Positions 12,001 to 25,154 of a stretch of 64,000 nucleotides of DNA are shown here, one piece after another. The DNA is taken from NCBI GenBank assembly GCA_034096865.1, contig JAWQFJ010001794.1:1-64000 (forward strand), written 5' to 3'. Source of the stretch: Theodoxus fluviatilis. Taxonomy: Eukaryota; Mollusca; Gastropoda; Cycloneritida; Neritidae. The notes under the pieces are model-generated. The model saw only the letters and a list, made by a program, of their open reading frames with translations, made no database searches and was not told the DNA's origin. Both the position numbers and the translations under genes were made by a program. Position 1 is the first letter of the stretch; every line of letters starts with the position of its first letter.

Positions 12001-15000
12001 AGACAACACATAAACACTGAAAAGCACCACATCAAACAAGAAAGGGTGAACATGTTAAAACAACACAGCAGAAAGGTGGGTTAGACACACTTAATCTGGA
12101 ACAAGTATATTCTGGATACTGATCAAAAACAGTGTATATTCTATGGATCACATATATGTGCTCTTTTCCAGAAAGAATGCATACTTCCATGTCATGTCTA
12201 TGCAAGCCATTCCAAGCAAACATTGAAAAACAAAGTCTGCATTACCTTTCTGTGAGGGAGCAAAAGTCTATCCCACTACACAGAGCATAAATGAACAGAC
12301 ACAGCAAAGCAAGAATGAGTGAAAGCCCTACTTCACTACCTCATGCCACTGACAAGTTTGCAACATACCCCATACATATGCAGGTCTCCCATCTCCAAAT
12401 CTAGCAAGTAAAACACCTCTGAATTCTGGATACATAGTGTGGCTTACACTTAGTGACCAAAGCAACAACTCATTATAAAGAGGCTAAATTAACAAAAATA
12501 AATAAAGGATTTGAACAAGCTGACAATGTAATGGTTATCACATATCACACGCTAGCATCAGTGCCTTCCATTGGTATATTTCTTGGGTTAATCAGCACAC
12601 GACATCAAATCTCAAGATAAAACAGTGTACCAAAAATAGCAAATTATGTACAAAGCTTAATGCTTTTAATCATTGCTACATTATGGAACACAAAGCAGGC
12701 GTAGTATGCTCAAAAGATTTTGAGTAACAAAATAACTTTGTTCCCAACTGACGAGCACAAAAATCAATAACAAGGGGGGTTTCCATCCCTCCCTACACAA
12801 CGAGAGACAGGTCTATAACAACCAATAAAGCATACATTGGGTAAAAATATTAAAATTGAGAGAAGCCCTTTTGGAGAGATGTAATTCCAACACTTTGACA
12901 TAGCACCTCTGACTTGAGTGGCCCTTCAGATTTATCACCGGCAAAGGGATCCAATGAAGCGACAAAAATGTTTAATTCATGATATTGGCAAAACGTGCTA
13001 TATTCATGAAATTGGCAAATATGTGTAATAGTCATACATGTATGTAATCATGAAGTGTGAATGACAGATGAATGTGCAAGTTTATCATTAAAATGTGCAA
13101 GAGTAACTACACAAAAAAACTGGATTATTATTTGGAATATCAACATTTGTCATTTTAACCACCCAGTGGTTTTGAAAGCATACTCTTTATATTGATATTC
13201 AAGTTTATTTAGCTCAAATTAAAATCCTATAGTTCTCTAAAACTATCTTATAACACATACTGGAGGGAGAATTATTTGCTTTAAAGCCCCTGTCCTTATT
13301 AGGTGATTTCTCCTTGTCATGTAAAAATAATGCAACTATATGATTTAAAATCCATAGGATTAGGGCTAATTCTAAACAAAATCTGGCATTATCGTTCACA
13401 TGATTTTAAAAAATCAATGACAGCATTATTTATGTTGCCAAGATGAATGCCTTCAGAGCAATGGCAAAGACATCAAAGATGTTTTAGTGAAACCTCTTCT
13501 AAGATATGTCAGATATTTTTCATTTATCAAATACAATGGCCAGTGACAAAACATATGAAATCAACATTGCAAAGACATCTGAGTTCTAAAAGTCTGCCTC
13601 TTCTTCTACAAATATATACTGCAGCAAAAAGAGTATTTAATCCTTATCAGGGAAGAATTACACTTGATATACATTTTCAATGAGTGCGAAACTCGAACAT
13701 TTTAAACTGCAGAAGTATCAATGATTTTAAAGAAAATCACGACACTGACACTATTGAAATTTCTTTATAACTGTGCCCCAAAGTACCACAATGCTCAAAC
13801 TTGGACAAAATAAGAAATTTGGGACTATGAATTCCTTTTTACTTCTCAAATAAAGAAGCACCAAATCACAGTAAAAGACTGAGTATGAATCAAGCATTGC
13901 GTTCAACTTTTTTCTTGTGGAAAAAAAAATCAACCAATCAATGGAACTTCTTAACATTTACAAAATTGTTGGTGAAATACAAAACCAAATGCCTTAAAAT
14001 TGGCAAAGGACAAGAAGATTCAACAAATGATAAGCCAACGAAACCGTGAAATGTGAGAATGGAGATCCAGAGAAAAAATGCAAACAGAAGTAATGGGAGG
14101 AATGGCTCCTGGAGCGGAGTTCCATTCCTTGTCACCAAGACAGGCTCAAGTCAACCAAAGCTGCACCAAGCACAAGCTGCAGTCAGCTGAAAAACGGGTG
14201 CAATGCAAGATGCACAAATGCAACAATGACATCACTTCCACTCCCAGGTACCCCTGGCAAGGTGCAAAAGTTGGCTTTTTTTTAAAGCTTGGTTCCATTT
14301 CACACCCAAACTTCACTTGCAACAACATCCACACATTTTCAACCCAAAGCACAAAGTCAAGTGTAATGCAGCCCTGTAGACATATGACAATCAAGAGACT
14401 AGATTTCACAGTGCACTGTACTATATTTTCTCATTTCACATTGAAATAGGTGAAGAACATCCAAGAATTTCCCATCCCCCCTATCCATCCCCCAGAAATG
14501 TATTAAAACTTGGCGGAATGCACATTATATTCTTAGCATTTGTCAAAATACTGACTAGAGAAATGCTGATGAGATGAGCTGCGACGTTATGCAATGGTTG
14601 GCAGTGTGCCCTGAAGAGCTCTGCCTAGTGTCACCAATCATGTTGCAAAAACAAACCCATGAAGCAAACAAAGATGATAACAATCACCTTTTCATAGATC
14701 ACATTAAGAAATATTTATAATAAAGAATATTCATAATGTGGTAAGCTTCTTTATGTACAGCAATGTGACCCAAATGCAAACAGAGAAAGTACTCCATTTA
14801 GCAGCCACTCCTGATAGGCAATCAGTTTCACCTGTGGCCTGTGAAAAATGCAAATCAACAGATGCCCTTTCAAAAAAGTGCATATCTCAAATCAAAGGTC
14901 CAAACTGCAATGATCATGTAGAAGCTTTAGTGACAAATAATCGAACTCTTCAAAATGAGCAAATGTAAACGGCATGGGAAGGAAAATAACCTCCCTATGG

Positions 15001-15165
15001 AAAGGGACGTAACTCTACCAAACCACTCCATCAGCCTGGAAGGAGTTATCCTCCCTCTCCTGCCAGCACTGCTGGCTTGAAAATTGGCGACAGAGAAAGA
15101 ATCAGATCATGACCATCACAACCTCCATGCGGACAGGGCGTTATCATCCCCATCCTCCCTCTCAC
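9057..15165. other. AT-rich single-copy region, probably including the 3' UTR of the zinc-finger gene
   Basis: About 6 kb with no tandem array, transposon or supported ORF. It lies directly downstream (minus strand) of the stop codon at 15166, so part of it should be the 3' untranslated region. A minus-strand AATAAA (plus-strand TTTATT, 13204-13209) lies about 2 kb past the stop and is one possible polyadenylation signal. The real transcript end cannot be fixed from sequence alone. Short open frames show no recognisable features. Confidence 0.4.
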
Positions 15166-16209
15166 CTAGTGGCCTAGCGTAGAGAAATTCATGCTGTGGG
15201 GGTGGCGGGGTGTCGAGGAAGGGAGGGTGATGTGGCTGCTCACCGGGGGGAGTCCCATCATTGAGGACATGGAGGGGTGCAGCCGCATCTGGTTGCCTGC
15301 TGGGCCTGGGCCCATGGCCTCGGTGAAGGGGCGGTGGATGGAGGGAGAGGGAGAAGGTGAGGGGCAAGGGTGCTGGCTGTGGAGGCTACCGGAGAGAGAC
15401 CCTGACAGGCCACCACCCATCGGCCCAGAGATGCTGCGAAGATGTGCAGGGTAGGGGTTGCCGGTGGTGGGGATGGACAGGTGAGGGTAGTGGACGTTCT
15501 GGGCGTTGGAAAGTGACAGCATGCCCTGGGAGTGCGAGTGAAGCCCTCCGTTGCCCTGCAGGTTGGGGCAGGACGAGGTAAGGGAGTGGGACAGTCCCAG
15601 GACCGAGGGGGGTCGACTACCCCCCATGCCCCCCTGGGACAAGTAGCTCCCTACTGCTTGGGCCACCGAGCTCACTAAAGAAGACTCCTGGGGGCTAACG
15701 CTTGGGCAGCGAGACACACCAGATGTCACGCTTGCACAGCGCTGATCAACGCCCGAAGCCCCCATGCCGTGCTTGGGGTCAAAGGGACCAGGGGATCTCA
15801 AATCCCGGATCCCACCCTGCCGGTGCTGCTGTTGCTGCAGCTGCTGCTGCCCCTTGGGCTCAAAGAGGCCTGACGGGCGCAGGTCGCAAAGATCACGCAC
15901 ATCCTTGTCGAAGAGTCCTGGGGAGCGGATATCTCGAGAGTCCTTGCCTTCCAAGGCACCCGGTGAGCGCAGATCCCGAGCCGACATGGAGCGTATCCCC
16001 AGCGTGCCCAGTGGGGGCAGACTTTGGCGCCCATCCATCAGGCTGGGCTGCCCTAGGGGGTCAGAACGTGGTCCTTCCAGGCTCTGCAGGGACAGCGGCA
16101 CCATGGTGGGGGAGTCAAAAAGGTGCTGTGGTTTGTTCTTCTTCTTCCGCTGCCGAGGCTGCGAGCTCAGGTCTGGGCGGGGTTCCACTTGTTTGATGTG
16201 GATGTGCAT
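15166..16209 (-). CDS. last coding exon of a C2H2 zinc-finger transcription factor
   Basis: The exon starts after a strong acceptor (pyrimidine-rich CCCTCCTGCAG, AG at 16211-16210) in phase 0. It encodes 347 residues and ends at a stop at 15166-15168. Its first residues are MHIHIKQVE. The His at position 2 completes the second zinc finger begun in exon 26762-26946 (C-x2-C-x12-H-x4-H across the junction), which ties the two exons together. Next come a basic, NLS-like patch RQRKKKNK (about residues 19-26), then four copies of an (R/C)D(L/I)R(S/P)(P/S)G-x-(L/F)-(D/E) motif (about residues 78-146), a short Gln-rich run (121-128), and a Ser/Gly/Pro/His-rich tail with a PSPSPSPS stretch (about 283-290). 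The tail looks disordered and could serve in activation or cofactor binding; that is inference. The initial Met is an internal residue, not a start. Reading this ORF as starting at 16230 would include intron sequence. Confidence 0.88.
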   Translation of the reverse strand: MHIHIKQVEPRPDLSSQPRQRKKKNKPQHLFDSPTMVPLSLQSLEGPRSDPLGQPSLMDGRQSLPPLGTLGIRSMSARDLRSPGALEGKDSRDIRSPGLFDKDVRDLCDLRPSGLFEPKGQQQLQQQQHRQGGIRDLRSPGPFDPKHGMGASGVDQRCASVTSGVSRCPSVSPQESSLVSSVAQAVGSYLSQGGMGGSRPPSVLGLSHSLTSSCPNLQGNGGLHSHSQGMLSLSNAQNVHYPHLSIPTTGNPYPAHLRSISGPMGGGLSGSLSGSLHSQHPCPSPSPSPSIHRPFTEAMGPGPAGNQMRLHPSMSSMMGLPPVSSHITLPSSTPRHPHSMNFSTLGH

Positions 16210-17078
16210 CTGCAGGAGGGAAAAACTCAAAGATCAGTGCAAACTTCTTCTTCAGCTCAAGTTATTGAATGCGAATAATGAACCCCACTAAGTTCCCTGT
16301 GAAAAAAGCAACCTGAGCCCTGCATGTGTACTCACTTTACTCTCAGCAGTTGGAACTTCAGGCTGCAGCTTCACTTCCACTCAACTATATGCAGAGCTTA
16401 TTAAGGGAGCTTGAGTTATTGAAAATGTTGCCTCCACCTGCTGCACTGCATTACCTTTTGTCATCCCCACATCTCTATACTTCTAAGATGCATTCTAGAC
16501 CTGCATGACGAAATTCATCATATTCCATGAAGATAAAAAGCATAAAACCTATATTGTGAAAAAGGCTTATGAATTGTTTACCTCCTCTCTGCAATGAGGA
16601 GAACACAGAACACAACAAGTATTAATTAAAAAAAATTAAGGATTAAATAAAGAACAGCAATTATTAAATAAAGAGATAAATAAATAAACCATCATAGTTA
16701 ATAGGAATAGTAAGGCAAACACATATATCTGGCAGGTTCCTGGAAAAGCCAACTCTTTCACCATCCCTACAACCTAGTCCACCCATCTGCATCTAATCAG
16801 ACTATTGGTAAATTCTGGAGGCGGCCTTACAAGATGGAAACAAACAACACCAACACCAACAAAAGCATCACGTACTTTCCACTCTCACAGCAACGATCTT
16901 CATAACACTGCTCGCTTCAAGGAAATTTGGGAGGGGGAGGGGGTTTTCATCCCTGGTGGCCACAGTGCAGCCTCCAGAACCCAGTTTTACTCCTGGGTGG
17001 GGAAGGGCAAAGCAGATTGAGCAATCTGCCCAAGGATGCAACTCTAGGATTTGTGTGCTTTCAATCAAAAACTCCTTG

Positions 17079-17155
17079 ATTAATCACCATGTTTAGAGTC
17101 CCTCTTTGCCAGTCATTGAGGCGAGCTCCTTAACCACCATGTTTAGAGTCCCTCA
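17079..17155. repeat. 52-bp spaced direct repeat
   Basis: The string ACCATGTTTAGAGTCCCTC occurs twice, 52 bp apart, preceded each time by TTAA(T/C)C. This is a short intronic duplication of unknown origin. Confidence 0.6.
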
Positions 17156-17400
17156 TTTCCAATCTTCAAGAAGGATGATGACTTTGAAGCCACCATCATG
17201 GTGTCTGATGCAAGGAATGCATAAGTGAATGCTTGTCTTAGGTCACATATGAGTTACCAGAAAATTATTGTCTCTAGTGTGCCATTGTTGCTAATCCACC
17301 CTTCATGTACAGACTCCTCAGGTCAATTAATCTCATCATCTTTGCCTCCAAGTTATTACTAAATCGAATGTGTGTTTACTGCATTTCCTCTTCCATTCAT

Positions 17401-17666
<266 letters not shown>

Positions 17667-19521
17667 TCTGATATTAGTGTGTTAATTGTGAGACAGATAA
17701 CACTCCATTCCCACAACACTTGTTATTGATTGCCTGCAGAAAAAAGTCACTTCATATAGAACTGAAACCTTTTTTCTGAGGGAAACATTAGTTACCAACA
17801 CACCAGAACATGTTACTTCGTCCATATGCATGCCACAATAAAAGTGGTATTCTTGCTGGCAGATGACTTTGCAAGATAAAGCACAAACATTGAATATTAG
17901 AGAATGGATGAGCACAACAACTGGTTAATGAGTTGACTGGAACCACATATACTGGTTATTGTTAGAGGAAACAATAAGAATCACAAATCAACCTTGGATT
18001 ACCTTTGCTCTGGTGCAACTAGGATGTGCAAATTTGCCTTACATATTTGGACTTTACCCTTTCTCCAGCAACTGATGAAACAAGCCACTTGCTCCCTGGT
18101 CATGCATGAACCTCAAGAAATATTCCACCTTTAGTTTCCACTCTGTTTCATAAAATACATTCAGAGAAAAAATAAAAAACATGTTGCATTTCATCTGATC
18201 TTCTAATGCTATGATACTGAAGGAACCAAGCCTCACTTTTTCAGCATCTAGCATGTGAGTGTGCATGAGAAAACAAGACTAAGTCAGAAAAATGACAAAA
18301 GGAGATATTTCAACCACAATGTTTTCCATCTATTCATGCATTTTCTAGAAAAAAGCATGCTTATTGAGGAAATATTCATTGTTAAATTAAAAAACAAAAC
18401 AAAACATTATTATAAAGTTCATGAAAGTCATTATCATGATTATGTAATATAGCTGGCTGCTGATATTTCTCAGTGTTTGCTCAAAAACTGTTGGCCAACT
18501 TTAGTCTTTTTGTCATGCACAGTCAACAGTTCTAAACTATTCCTTGTAATGTCAGTAACTTTGTTGAGTGTATAATATAGGGCAGTCAATAATTGAGTCC
18601 ATGTGATTGTAATTAAGGGAAGAGGTGTGGATCAAGGAAGAGCTGTGACTGGTCATTCTGCCTGATGTCCACCAGCTACTCCAGGGTCCAACACAAGCCA
18701 CTACCCCACTGTCCAGTGCAACCACACACTTTTTGGGGCAAGGAAAGCACAGATCTAGTCTTGCCTGGATGGGCAATCGCATTTCCCTCTGATTTATTTT
18801 TAAATTGAACCGTACAATGGCATAAAAACTGTGTCAACACGAAATGACACGGCTGTGCAGACAGCCTCTGAACAGCCTGTTTAGCTTGCCTGACCCTCAG
18901 AAAGATGGGGTATACATGTTCAATGCAATTCACATTTTTACTGTAAAAGACACATATTTTTATTTGACTAGTGTTACTACTGTAGTGAGGCAAACATGGT
19001 CAAGGCCAGCGGATTTTACATTAGGACAGGTGAATTCTGTGTCTACTTGACTGATCTGGCAAGCAGTTCTGAGTTGTGTGGGACCCTGCCTGCACACCTC
19101 CCCACTGACCAAGACTGCTCTACTGGAAGTTCCCTGAACATCACACTGACAATGCATTGGGCTGTCTGCTGTTGCTTTCTGCCTGCATGATGTATCTATA
19201 TATAATCCATGTAATGGCATGCATTGATTACTTATATTTCAATGAATAAAACATGTGAAACTTGTATAACTAGAAATGAATATAACAAACGACTTTCTGG
19301 TGCATAGTGAGGTATGATAAAAATTAATATACCCACCACAGAGTTGAATTACTTTTAGCATCAAGATAAACCTCTGCTCCGCCATGCAGTAAAACAGCGC
19401 TAGGCTTTTGATATGAGCTTATATCCTTCAGCACCAATAGGGCCGCATAGTTGAACTCTAGCAAATAAAAACTGTATGAATAGGATGAAAATAAACAAGA
19501 ACAAGTTTCTCAAATGTTATC

Positions 19522-19761
19522 CAGGGCCCGTATTCACAACGGCGATTTATCTTTTTAACACTCGATTTATCCCCTAAGCCCGGGTTATCTTGATCGGTTA
19601 GATAAGGTATGCTCGTCAGAGGATCCTAGGTTGCGCTTTGCTATATATACTGGTTTCCAGCCAAGGGAAAGCGGAACAGGCAGTTGGAATCGTCTGAGTT
19701 TAGAGATAAATCGGGGTTAAAATAAATCGCCGATAAATCGCCGTTGTGAATACGGGCCCTG
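19522..19761. mobile_element. 240-bp MITE-like element with long terminal inverted repeats
   Basis: Both ends are near-perfect inverted copies: CAGGGCCCGTATTCACAACG at the left and its reverse complement at the right. The inverted match runs about 30 bp in, through GGCGATTTATC. The interior is non-coding and partly self-complementary (GATAAATCG-type strings). Size, inverted ends and lack of coding capacity fit a miniature inverted-repeat transposable element. I could not identify an unambiguous target-site duplication (left flank ends TTATC, right flank starts TACTG), so the superfamily stays open. Confidence 0.82.
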
Positions 19762-21564
19762 TACTGACTATCTTCAGATAATTACCGATATCCTCAGCAC
19801 TAACATACATTTCAGTCAAACAAGTATAAGACGCTAACAACACATGATGAATGCCTCAGAAGTTCCACTGCAAAATGCTCATGAAATAATTATATACAAT
19901 GAAAATGAACATAAATAACAATGTTCCATATATTTATTGCAAACTGACTATCTTCCAACCCACTATAAACTGCAACGTTTCAATCATAAATGGAAATGAA
20001 AATCCACCATGTGCCAACCCAATGAACTTAATAAAGGCACATGAGCAACAGAAAAGGTCCGTGATTAAAAACTATCCCCAAAAAGAAAACTAGTCATTAG
20101 GTTGGTATGCCTCAGTAAACTTACAACTTCAGGGTAATGCCAACAATGTCTTGACACTCTTGGTTCCATTCAAACAAAAGTATAATTTGGTAAAACAGGC
20201 TGACAGCCAACTCAAGTATGTAAGAAGATTGAACCCACGCAAATGTTCAGAAAAAAGCTGATGTAACAAAACATCTGAACCTAGCAAAATACCCACGTGA
20301 CCATTGAAACATATTTCTGCTTTTCTCTCCAGAATAGAAATCCTGATTGTCTGAACCTTGAGTGAATACTATACAAATAGATGAATACACGAATTAGTAC
20401 ACATTTGCAGATGAATTTCATATATAATTTATCCAGATCTGCCAACACACACCCACCCCCACCCCCCATCCCCACCCCCAAGCAGTGCAAGAGGAATGTT
20501 TGAGTGACTGTGAGCAGAATATGTCAGACATGAGTGAAATCTATCATCTCCAAACCCTGACTCAAAGAGAAAGCGTTTGAACACACATAAGCAATATCTA
20601 TTTCAAATTCATCTTTCTTCCTCCCTTTCTGATTTTTTTTTTATTGCCATATGAAAAGAAAAGTTTTGTCACTGTCATTGTTTTTCTGTTCATTTTTCAA
20701 CATTGCATTCAATCTGATGCATTAAGGAATTATTTGTCTCAGTTCATCGATGGTGTGCTGTTTGCATATCTTCTGCTGAGAACTCCTCGCTGATAGGACA
20801 TTGTACCTTTTTCTTTTAACTGAGTGAAATTAGTTTAGGCTGAGTGGGATACTGGAATGAATCAAAGATGGCAGAACACATTCAGCTTCAAGTGGAAAGA
20901 TTGGCAGGTCTGATTATCAGACCGAAAAAGGGGATAGTTTTTTTCTCTTTCATTAGTTTCTATGTCTGCATGTATGTCTAGGCACATTCGTGAGTGAGCC
21001 CTTATCAATGTGCAAAAACACATACATGCATTTTGCATGTTTCTAAGTATCAGTTCATCTACATGAATGTGTGTGCATATTTGCCCGAGTTCACCTCTTC
21101 CTGAGTGCCAGTCAGTGTATGTGTTCAGTTCATTCTAAAGATCTACCTCATCAACACATGGGCATGCATCTGGTCGCAAAATTATGAAAATCTACTTAAA
21201 CTACACTGACATCTCAAATGAATCCAGCAAGTGATTCTGCTGGTCTGACTTGTGTCATTTCGGTGATGCCTACACTGCAGGTGGTGAGTGCAAGCTTCTG
21301 AAGATTGAACTGAAACAACAACCCATCCAAAACACCCAGAGTACTCTACTCTGCCAGGAGAAAAAAGCTGTAAATGCTGAGAAAGTTTCCAATACAGAGC
21401 CAGACACTCTGTGTGGGACAGACAGACAAATAAATTGGCACCCCAGCTGGTCAAATAAAAAGGTTGCATGGAAACTGTATTTTGTCCATGCAAAGCAAAT
21501 GCATGGTTTGATCAACTATAAGTATAACACTATCCAAATGTGGAAGAAACCAAATTAAGTGTCA

Positions 21565-21620
21565 GGGGTGGGGTGAGGGTGGGAGGGAGGGTGGGTGGGT
21601 GGGTGGGTGGGGTGGGGGGG
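21565..21620 (+). repeat. G-rich (GGGT)n tract, G-quadruplex candidate
   Basis: Nearly continuous runs of three or more G separated by T, A or TGA, with far more than the four runs needed for intramolecular G4 folding. On the transcribed (minus) strand of the zinc-finger gene this is C-rich, so any G4 would form in the non-template DNA strand sense opposite to the pre-mRNA. Confidence 0.8.
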
Positions 21621-22176
21621 CAGTCACATCATGCACACATGAACAGACAACCATACACAGGAACGTGCATATACATGCACACAAGCATGCACTCACACCC
21701 AGAGGCCATGTCAGATGCAGTGCATGCAAGATGCAAGGTTGAGAGCAGTCTTACACCATCACACTGACTGCTCTCTATCAGACCCCATGATGTGATACTG
21801 GACAGTCTGAGAATTAGTTGTGGGCCTTGGGTCATGATATAGCATTTTAAGAAATGGGTTAGAGGTAACTGCTACAGACCACAGCAGTGTTATGTAAGAA
21901 TGCGTTCTGACTATTAACTCCTTTCATTTATCCTAGAATTACTGACAAATGTATCAGTGTAACTCAGTCATGTCCACTCACAACCTTGAAGACCAGACTT
22001 CATTTTGCATGGCTGACCCAACTACTATTCAAGAAGTATAGCAGCCACAAAACTAATAAAATTTTGTATAACAATTAATAGGCAAGAAGAAGTAAAGCAT
22101 TTCATCATATATTCTGAGGGCAGGAAAAATGACGAAACAAATAGATGGATGAATGGGATGGATGGATAGATGGACT

Positions 22177-22320
22177 GAAAAAGAGGGAAAAAAAGAAAGA
22201 AAAAGAAAGAGAAAGAAAGAAAGAAAGAAAGAAAGAGAAAGAAAGAAAGAAAAAGAAAGACAGAAAGAAGGACAGAAAGAAAGACAGAAAGACAGAAAGA
22301 AAAACAGACAGAAAGAAGGT
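22177..22320. repeat. (GAAA)n-rich microsatellite
   Basis: Purine-rich tract of GAAA units with GACA interruptions, preceded by GGAT units. Lys/Glu/Arg-rich frames through it are artefacts. Confidence 0.95.
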
Positions 22321-23255
22321 AGGCAGGTTCTACAATGTTGCTGTGATGACACACAAAAAACCTGGTAGAATGAGCAGGGTTTTCAATCTTGCTAGGTGCA
22401 CTGAAGGTTATCTTGAGGCACTGATCGAAATAAGAGGCCATACAATGCCCCTCCTTGCATCTCTTTCATGGATAATGGCTTTAGAAATATGCTGATCGTC
22501 CACTATCAACAATTTACAATAGAATGTCTTGTTTTCATTTATCAACATTGAAAGAAAATAATTATATTCAATCAGTGAAACCCTCTTCCATTCTCTACTT
22601 TTTATATATGATAAATTTTCCTTTTTTTGTTGAGCGTATGGGTTCCTAATGAAAACTCTTCAGTAGAATAGTTTTTAAAATCATTAATCATGAACCTACC
22701 ATTCATCTACATTTTCTGTGTGAACATGACTTTTATTTTTAACCGCCAGGACGACTTTTAATTTAAAAAATATTTTCATATGTAACAAATTCAAATTGGA
22801 TGAATGGAAGAGAGCTAAGATAAATATTCCTTTTTCTTCTTCTTCTTACTTGCTTAGGGGGATATTTTTCCTGCTCTTGTCCTCTCTAAAACACATCCTA
22901 GTTTTAACAAAGAGACTAGCAATTGTGCAGAAGTGTTCATCCTGATTCACTTGAAAGAACAAGCTGAAAGAGTTTGGTCGACTTCTGGGCCCCTGGTCCG
23001 AGGCCTACAAAGGACAGTGGAGTGCACACTTTTGATTTGATGTAATGCCTCCATCTTGCCCTTTCTGATGTGGTGACATCTTTCAGTAGGCACAGCAAGC
23101 AAGTAAACAGAACTCACACACTTAGAGAAACACTTGTAACGTCTCACTACCAGATCCATGGAACATCTCTGAATTCATTTGTTTCATCCCAAAGCAGACA
23201 CAGTCAAATAAGAGAATTAGCTTGGAGCATGCCAGGTGAGCCCAACATAACTATT

Positions 23256-23667
23256 TAACAATGTAAAAAGTACAACTTTCAAATGTCATCATTGACTCTC
23301 AGTCATCATCCCAGGAAAATGGCCATACAGGCAGCAAAATGTCAAATTAAACTCATTAATTTTAAACTTGGAAGCCTGTTAGGCAGCCAGGGAGCAGAAA
23401 ATAAAAGGTTAAGAAAACTTTGTAACATTTCATCTGCCAAGCCTTCGATGGCAGCCTAATGTAACAACGTAAAAAGTACAACTTTCAAATGTCATCATTG
23501 ACTCTCAGTCATCATCCCAGGAAAATGGGCATACAGGCAGCAAAATGTCAAATTAAACTTATTAATTTTTAACTTGGAAGCCTGTTAGGCAGCCAGGGAG
23601 CAGAAAATAAAAGGTTAAGAAAACTCTTTAACATTTCATCTGCCAAGTCTTCGATGGCAGCCTAATG
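23256..23667. repeat. 206-bp direct tandem duplication
   Basis: Two adjacent copies (about 23256-23461 and 23462-23667) are almost identical. They differ at only a few positions (GGCCATACAGG/GGGCATACAGG, AAACTCATT/AAACTTATT, CCAAGCC/CCAAGTC). This is a recent segmental tandem duplication in the intron with no coding content. Confidence 0.93.
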
Positions 23668-24059
23668 TAGAAAAAAGGGATGGTTAGATGTAATTGTCAT
23701 TACTGAGGGTGGCCATGTAAAATGAGAAGTGGAATGAAAAACTTTTAATATTCAGGACAGAACAGCAAAATAGGCAGACGCAATGAATTCTGTCAAATTA
23801 AGACACACACAGAGGTGCCCCTTTCCTGGTTTAGACAACCACAATGAGCAATTATTTCAGGGTTGACCATAAGACTGATGAGCATCTTTCACAGCCTTCA
23901 GGGTGTTTCAAAACTTGTGGAAAATATGTTTGGATGGATAACTATTCAATAAGCTCTGCCATCATAAATGAAGTTATGGCCACACAAAAAACTTGTGCAC
24001 AACAGTAATTTTCTGACAAAAAAATCATGATGAAATCAGTTTCCTAGGTAAGAGAGTCA

Positions 24060-24300
24060 TGATCAAGAACTCATCTAATCTAATCTATCTTTCCATCCAT
24101 TCATCCATCTATCTATATCTAATTTAGTCTAATCCTAAATCTAATCTATCTATTTATTCATGTTTATCTATTTATTCATCCATTCATTTATTTGTGTTTG
24201 TCCATCTGTCTGCCTGCCTGTCTATTTATCCATTGAAACATGTTTTAATTCATTCTTCTATCTGTTTATTAATTAATTAATTTGTTTATTTATTCACATA
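24060..24300. repeat. ATCT/ATCC/TTTA-rich simple sequence
   Basis: Imperfect tetranucleotide-like stretches (CTATCTAT, CATCCATTCATC, TTAATTAATTAAT) without a single clean unit. Confidence 0.7.
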
Positions 24301-24838
24301 TTTATGTAAATCCAAGCGCACTAATGAGTTGCTTCTTTTCAGACCCTCTGCAGTCCATTCTTCTGCCCTGCAGCTGACCTCTTTAAACTTTTCCTTCAGA
24401 CAGTTATTGGGGCAGGTGGTGTTAACTCATTTGCGACGCACTGCACCATATGATCCTATGCACTGAACTTAGTTGTTGATGACAGGTAGGTTCATATGAT
24501 GCTAGGCATGTGCATCATTTTCCTTGTTTTAAGGGGGAAGATCAAATTAAGAGAACTAGACTTCACCTTATAGCTTTAGTACTTTTTATACAACTTTTCA
24601 AAGTGGGTCTATTTTCCTCTGATTTTAGGGTAAGAAGCACTGAAAACTGCATCTTGAACGAGTTAAAACTTGAGATGTGCATGGGTGGTCAATATTGCTA
24701 GCACGAAAGAGTTAACGATAATCTTAGTTTTTTACTTGTTTCCCATCTCTCCCACCCCCTGGGATCCAAGTAAAGTAAAGGCAGAGGAGGAATAGTAGAA
24801 TGGAGTGGAGTTAGAAGGGATGAGTGATGTACAAGACT

Positions 24839-25092
<254 letters not shown>

Positions 25093-25154
25093 CATGCACA
25101 TGTATGTATGTGTGTGTATAAGTAGGTGTGTGTGTTCATAGGTGTATATGCATG

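Noticed and set aside
16210..16230. Start of the zinc-finger last exon at the ATG at 16230
   Set aside because: That ATG lies upstream of a strong splice acceptor. The exon join at 16209 completes a zinc finger, so those residues are intronic.
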